64,000 bases of DNA from Flaveria trinervia (taxonomy: Eukaryota > Streptophyta > Magnoliopsida > Asterales > Asteraceae), in assembly GCA_025506515.1 (NCBI GenBank), contig CM046453.1:4992410-5056409 (forward strand), in the 5' to 3' direction. The translations under genes were made by a program, and so were the position numbers. A model generated the notes under the pieces. The model made no database searches. It saw only the letters and a list, made by a program, of their open reading frames with translations, and was not told the DNA's origin. Positions 61,401 to 64,000 of this stretch are shown in pieces (positions within the stretch are counted from its first letter, which is position 1; each line of letters opens with the position of its first letter).

Positions 61401-61454
61401 TGGTGATAAAAAAAATAATGGTGATAAAAAAAATAATGGTGATAAAAAAAATAA
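61401..61454. repeat. three perfect 18-bp tandem repeats
   Basis: The unit TGGTGATAAAAAAAATAA occurs three times without a mismatch, about 135 bp before the DC1 start codon. Confidence 0.95.
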
Positions 61455-61588
61455 TCTAACAAATATTTGTTTACACAACTTATCCTTTTTCTATTTTCTA
61501 TTAAGTTTTCTTATTCATTTTGAAAATGAATATAAGTATTCTCTCATAAGATAATATCCAAAAGAAAGACAGAGATCCATTACTTCTA

Positions 61589-62385
61589 ATGGATGCGATG
61601 AGGGAGCTGTTACCACATAAACATTCCTTGTCTATTATAGATTTGAATCCAATTTATCCACAAGATGAAGTAGTATACGATGATGACAAGGAAGATTTGA
61701 TTATCAAACAAGCCTTTAAATGTTCATGTGATAGTTGCGATCAAGAAATCACCTATTTACACAGGTATTTCTATAAGTGTGATCAATGTGAATACTCACT
61801 CCACAAATTATGTGCAGAGCTTCCAACAAAGTTGGAACACGCCTCCCATAAGGCGCATACTCTTACCCTCTTTCAGTACAAGTCACCGTGTCTTCTGTGT
61901 AAACGTATTCCTTTGAATATACCACTTTGTTATCAATGTTGTCAATGTATGTTTAACATATGTTTAGATTGTGGTATGAAAAAGGTACAATACCATGCTA
62001 TTATCATCCTATACACCGACACCCCTTAATCCTGTGTGTAAATGGAGACCAATTTCAGCAGAATGTGATGCTTGTGGGAAAGAACATAAAGGTGTCTTCT
62101 ATCATTGTGGCACATGTCTTTGTTCTTTCATCCATAGTGATTGTGTTTTCCTCCCGAAAAGATTACTAATTCAAGATGGTACACGTGGTCGTTTGATTCA
62201 TACTCATCCACTCACCCTTGCTTACTCCTTTCCAAAAGTAGATCAAGAAGCTAAGTATAATCCTCCATGCAGGGTATGCGACAATCCCTTTTCTAATAAT
62301 GAGAATCTTTGGTTATATAAATGCGAGAAATGCAGATATTATGCTCATGTAGATTGTGCAACTGTTAGAAGCATTTCATACTCAG
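61589..62385 (+). pseudogene. DC1 (Cys/His-rich C1) domain protein gene, frame-broken and 3'-incomplete
   Basis: The first ATG at 61589 opens MDAMRELLPHKHSL. Four DC1-type modules can be followed: module 1 (CSCDSCDQEITY, YKCDQCEYSLHKLCAEL), module 2 (HKAHTLTLF, CLLCKRIP, CCQCMFNICLDC), module 3 (HPIHRHPL, ECDACGKEHKGVFYHC), and module 4 (HTHPLTLAY, PCRVCDNPF, YKCEKCRYYAHVDC). DC1 modules bind zinc; the plant family is large and mostly of unknown function, with some members tied to stress responses. Between modules 2 and 3 (about 61990-62030) the frame must shift at least once, so the protein stops early at 62029 as sequenced. A GT donor follows YSG at 62386. No downstream exon is recognisable before an LTR starts at 63224. 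It could be a decaying copy, or a real gene with a sequence error plus a 3' exon outside the window. Confidence 0.78.
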
Positions 62386-62984
62386 GTAAATTTTACATAT
62401 TTTTGTAATGAGTTAATTGCATAAAAACATAAGTTGCCGTTTGAATCTGTTACTTGTTTTTGTATAAAATTTATGTTTTCCTAAATCAATATATATCAAA
62501 TTCAACATTTTTTAAATTTATTTTGAATTTGTTTATTCTTTGTAATCATTTTTTTGATTTTTCTTTATTCACTTTTATTGATGTCTGCCTTTCATTTTGT
62601 AATCGTCGTCCATTTTTCTACTTCTTTTGTCCGAGAATTTATTGGGCATGTATTTTTATTTGATATTTTTAGTATAGTTTTTCTACTTCTTATTAACTTT
62701 ACTCACTTTATGTCTATTATTTTGTTTATGAATTTTTTTTACTTAAAGAAGTATTTATGTTCCATTTATTGAGTATTAGGGATAAACCAATCAATTAACT
62801 TATAAGTGGGTCTAAATAATTATATATTTATATTACTATATAAAACATAACTTTAAGATATAAGTGTAATTAAGACAATTAATATAATTTCTTAAGTATT
62901 AGGTACAAATACTCCTTGCAATCATTCTTCTTTTATCCCTCACTAACAACCTTTTGTAATTAATACATTGGTTAATGCATATTA
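62386..62984. other. AT-rich sequence after the DC1 exon
   Basis: It is presumably an intron or 3' flank. Phe/Leu-rich open frames here are products of T-rich sequence and show no domain. Confidence 0.45.
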
Positions 62985-63155
62985 TTAATATATTATTTAA
63001 TAATGTGAGATTATTTAATTCCTTACATTAAAAATTAATATTATTATATATTATTTAATAATGTGAGATTATTTAATTCCTTACATTAAAAATTAATATT
63101 ATTAATATATTATTTAATAATGTGAGATTATTTAATTCCTTACATTAAAAATTAA
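62985..63155. repeat. tandem repeat, 58-59 bp unit, three copies
   Basis: The unit contains TAATGTGAGATTATTTAATT and CCTTACATTAAAAATTAA. Copies carry TAATGTGAG at 63001, 63059 and 63118 and are almost identical. Confidence 0.92.
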
Positions 63156-63223
63156 GTTAAATTAACACTTAAAATTATAAAAAATATTATCTTATTTATA
63201 TACTTAACTAAATACTTTTATAA

Positions 63224-64000
63224 TGTCACACCCTCAATTTCCACAAATGTGTTATTACCGTTAGACGCATGACATAGCAGGATTTTAGCCATTATTTACA
63301 CCAACGACACAAAAATTACAAAAATAAGTTCTAAATTAAATAAAGTTTCTTAAAATCAGAATTAAATATAATTTAAATAAGTGCGAAAGCGTATAAACCA
63401 TAATTTAAACGGCGCAAACACGCGCAAACCAAGTAAATATAATTTGCAAAAAAAGGTAAATTGTTTATTAGACCCTACGATGATGAATGCAGCGTGAGAT
63501 GTTCCTATTCGTGTGCACCTTAAGAACCTGAAAGAAACATGCTAAAGTGTCAACACCAGGTTGGTGAGTTCACAGGTTTATCAGAAAATAGTAAATAATA
63601 GTAATGAAATCCAGATTAAGTAATCAAAGCATATAAGTAGGTAGCTAGCCTACAACAAGTCACTATGTGTATGAATTTCGCGACCGAACTGACAGTAATA
63701 ATATAATGAATGCCCCGGCTGTGGATACCAGACCACAACACTGTAAAACAGGCTAACCATTCACCCGTTTGACCTCCATCAAGCTAACGCGACTAGCCCA
63801 GGTGGGGTTTGTCAAACCCAGTAGATCTACTAACAATCACCTCGCTAATACTATATTAACGGTTCGAACGAGGCGTAGTGGTATCACAATAGTAAACCAG
63901 TATACACAGTATTACTAATCTTAGTATCGTATAGTTTCAGAAAACATCATGTTTCTCTCCCCCAAAGAGAGTATAATATGAAAGCGAGGCTAAGAACTCA
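63224..64000 (-). repeat. Gypsy-type LTR, minus strand, cut by the window end
   Basis: On the minus strand it ends GAGGGTGTGACA, like the Tekay LTR. Inside it shows CTCACCAACCTGGTGTTGAC and then CATGTTTCTTTCAGG, the same order as CTCACCAACA..TGTTGAC..CATGTTTCAGG at about 17550-17597 in the Tekay LTR. It is therefore a related but distinct LTR family. Length and partner are unknown because the window ends. Confidence 0.6.

Noticed and set aside
62454..62772. Phe/Leu-rich open frames resembling membrane proteins
   Set aside because: T-rich DNA always yields Phe/Leu/Ile runs; no start context or homology.

Overview
The window is nuclear DNA of a eudicot plant. The signs are GT-AG introns, a plant receptor-like cytoplasmic kinase, a TORTIFOLIA1-like protein, a DC1 zinc-finger gene and several plant transposon lineages. 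The env-like third ORF of the Copia element and the repeat style suggest Asteraceae; that is an inference from memory of family-typical repeats, not proven here.

Genes (1-14.4 kb). A six-exon RLCK-VII kinase (+, 2007-7071, 413 aa) and a six-exon TORTIFOLIA1/SPIRAL2-like microtubule-associated protein (-, 8488-12530, 768 aa) lie convergently. For both I could rebuild a complete reading frame with consistent splice phases. The kinase introns hold a hAT-type MITE relic and a 48-bp copy of part of exon 5.

Nested retrotransposons (14.4-48.2 kb). Three LTR retrotransposons sit one inside another. The outermost and oldest is a Ty3/Gypsy element of Tat type (LTRs 14422... and 47235-48230, 5-bp TSD AGATT). 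It has dual RNase H domains and an intron-bearing antisense gene behind its integrase. A Sirevirus-like Ty1/Copia element on the minus strand (14738-37512), with an env-like third ORF, sits in the 5' LTR of the Tat element. A Ty3/Gypsy chromovirus of Tekay type (15374-25709, TSD TCAGT) sits in the 3' LTR of the Copia element. The order of insertion is therefore Tat, Copia, Tekay. All three have broken reading frames. The Copia element is flanked by an ~86-bp duplicated stretch of Tat LTR instead of a 5-bp TSD.

Repeat-rich AT region (48.2-61.5 kb). No host gene is recognisable. It holds four Helitron-like 3' ends, a complete 208-bp hAT MITE with 8-bp TSD, a ~690-bp hAT deletion derivative that keeps the BED-finger start of the transposase, a 604-bp TRIM, a self-complementary ATCCGAAT array and older repeat pairs.

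Right end (61.5-64 kb). A DC1 (Cys/His-rich C1) gene on the + strand is frame-broken and lacks a recognisable 3' end. Tandem 58-59-bp repeats follow, then the start of another Gypsy-type LTR on the minus strand, cut by the window edge.

No new multi-gene system was found. The strongest leads are the long flanking duplication of the Copia element, the spliced antisense gene of the Tat element, the tandem hairpin array in the Copia element, and the Pol III-like boxes inside the Tekay LTRs.
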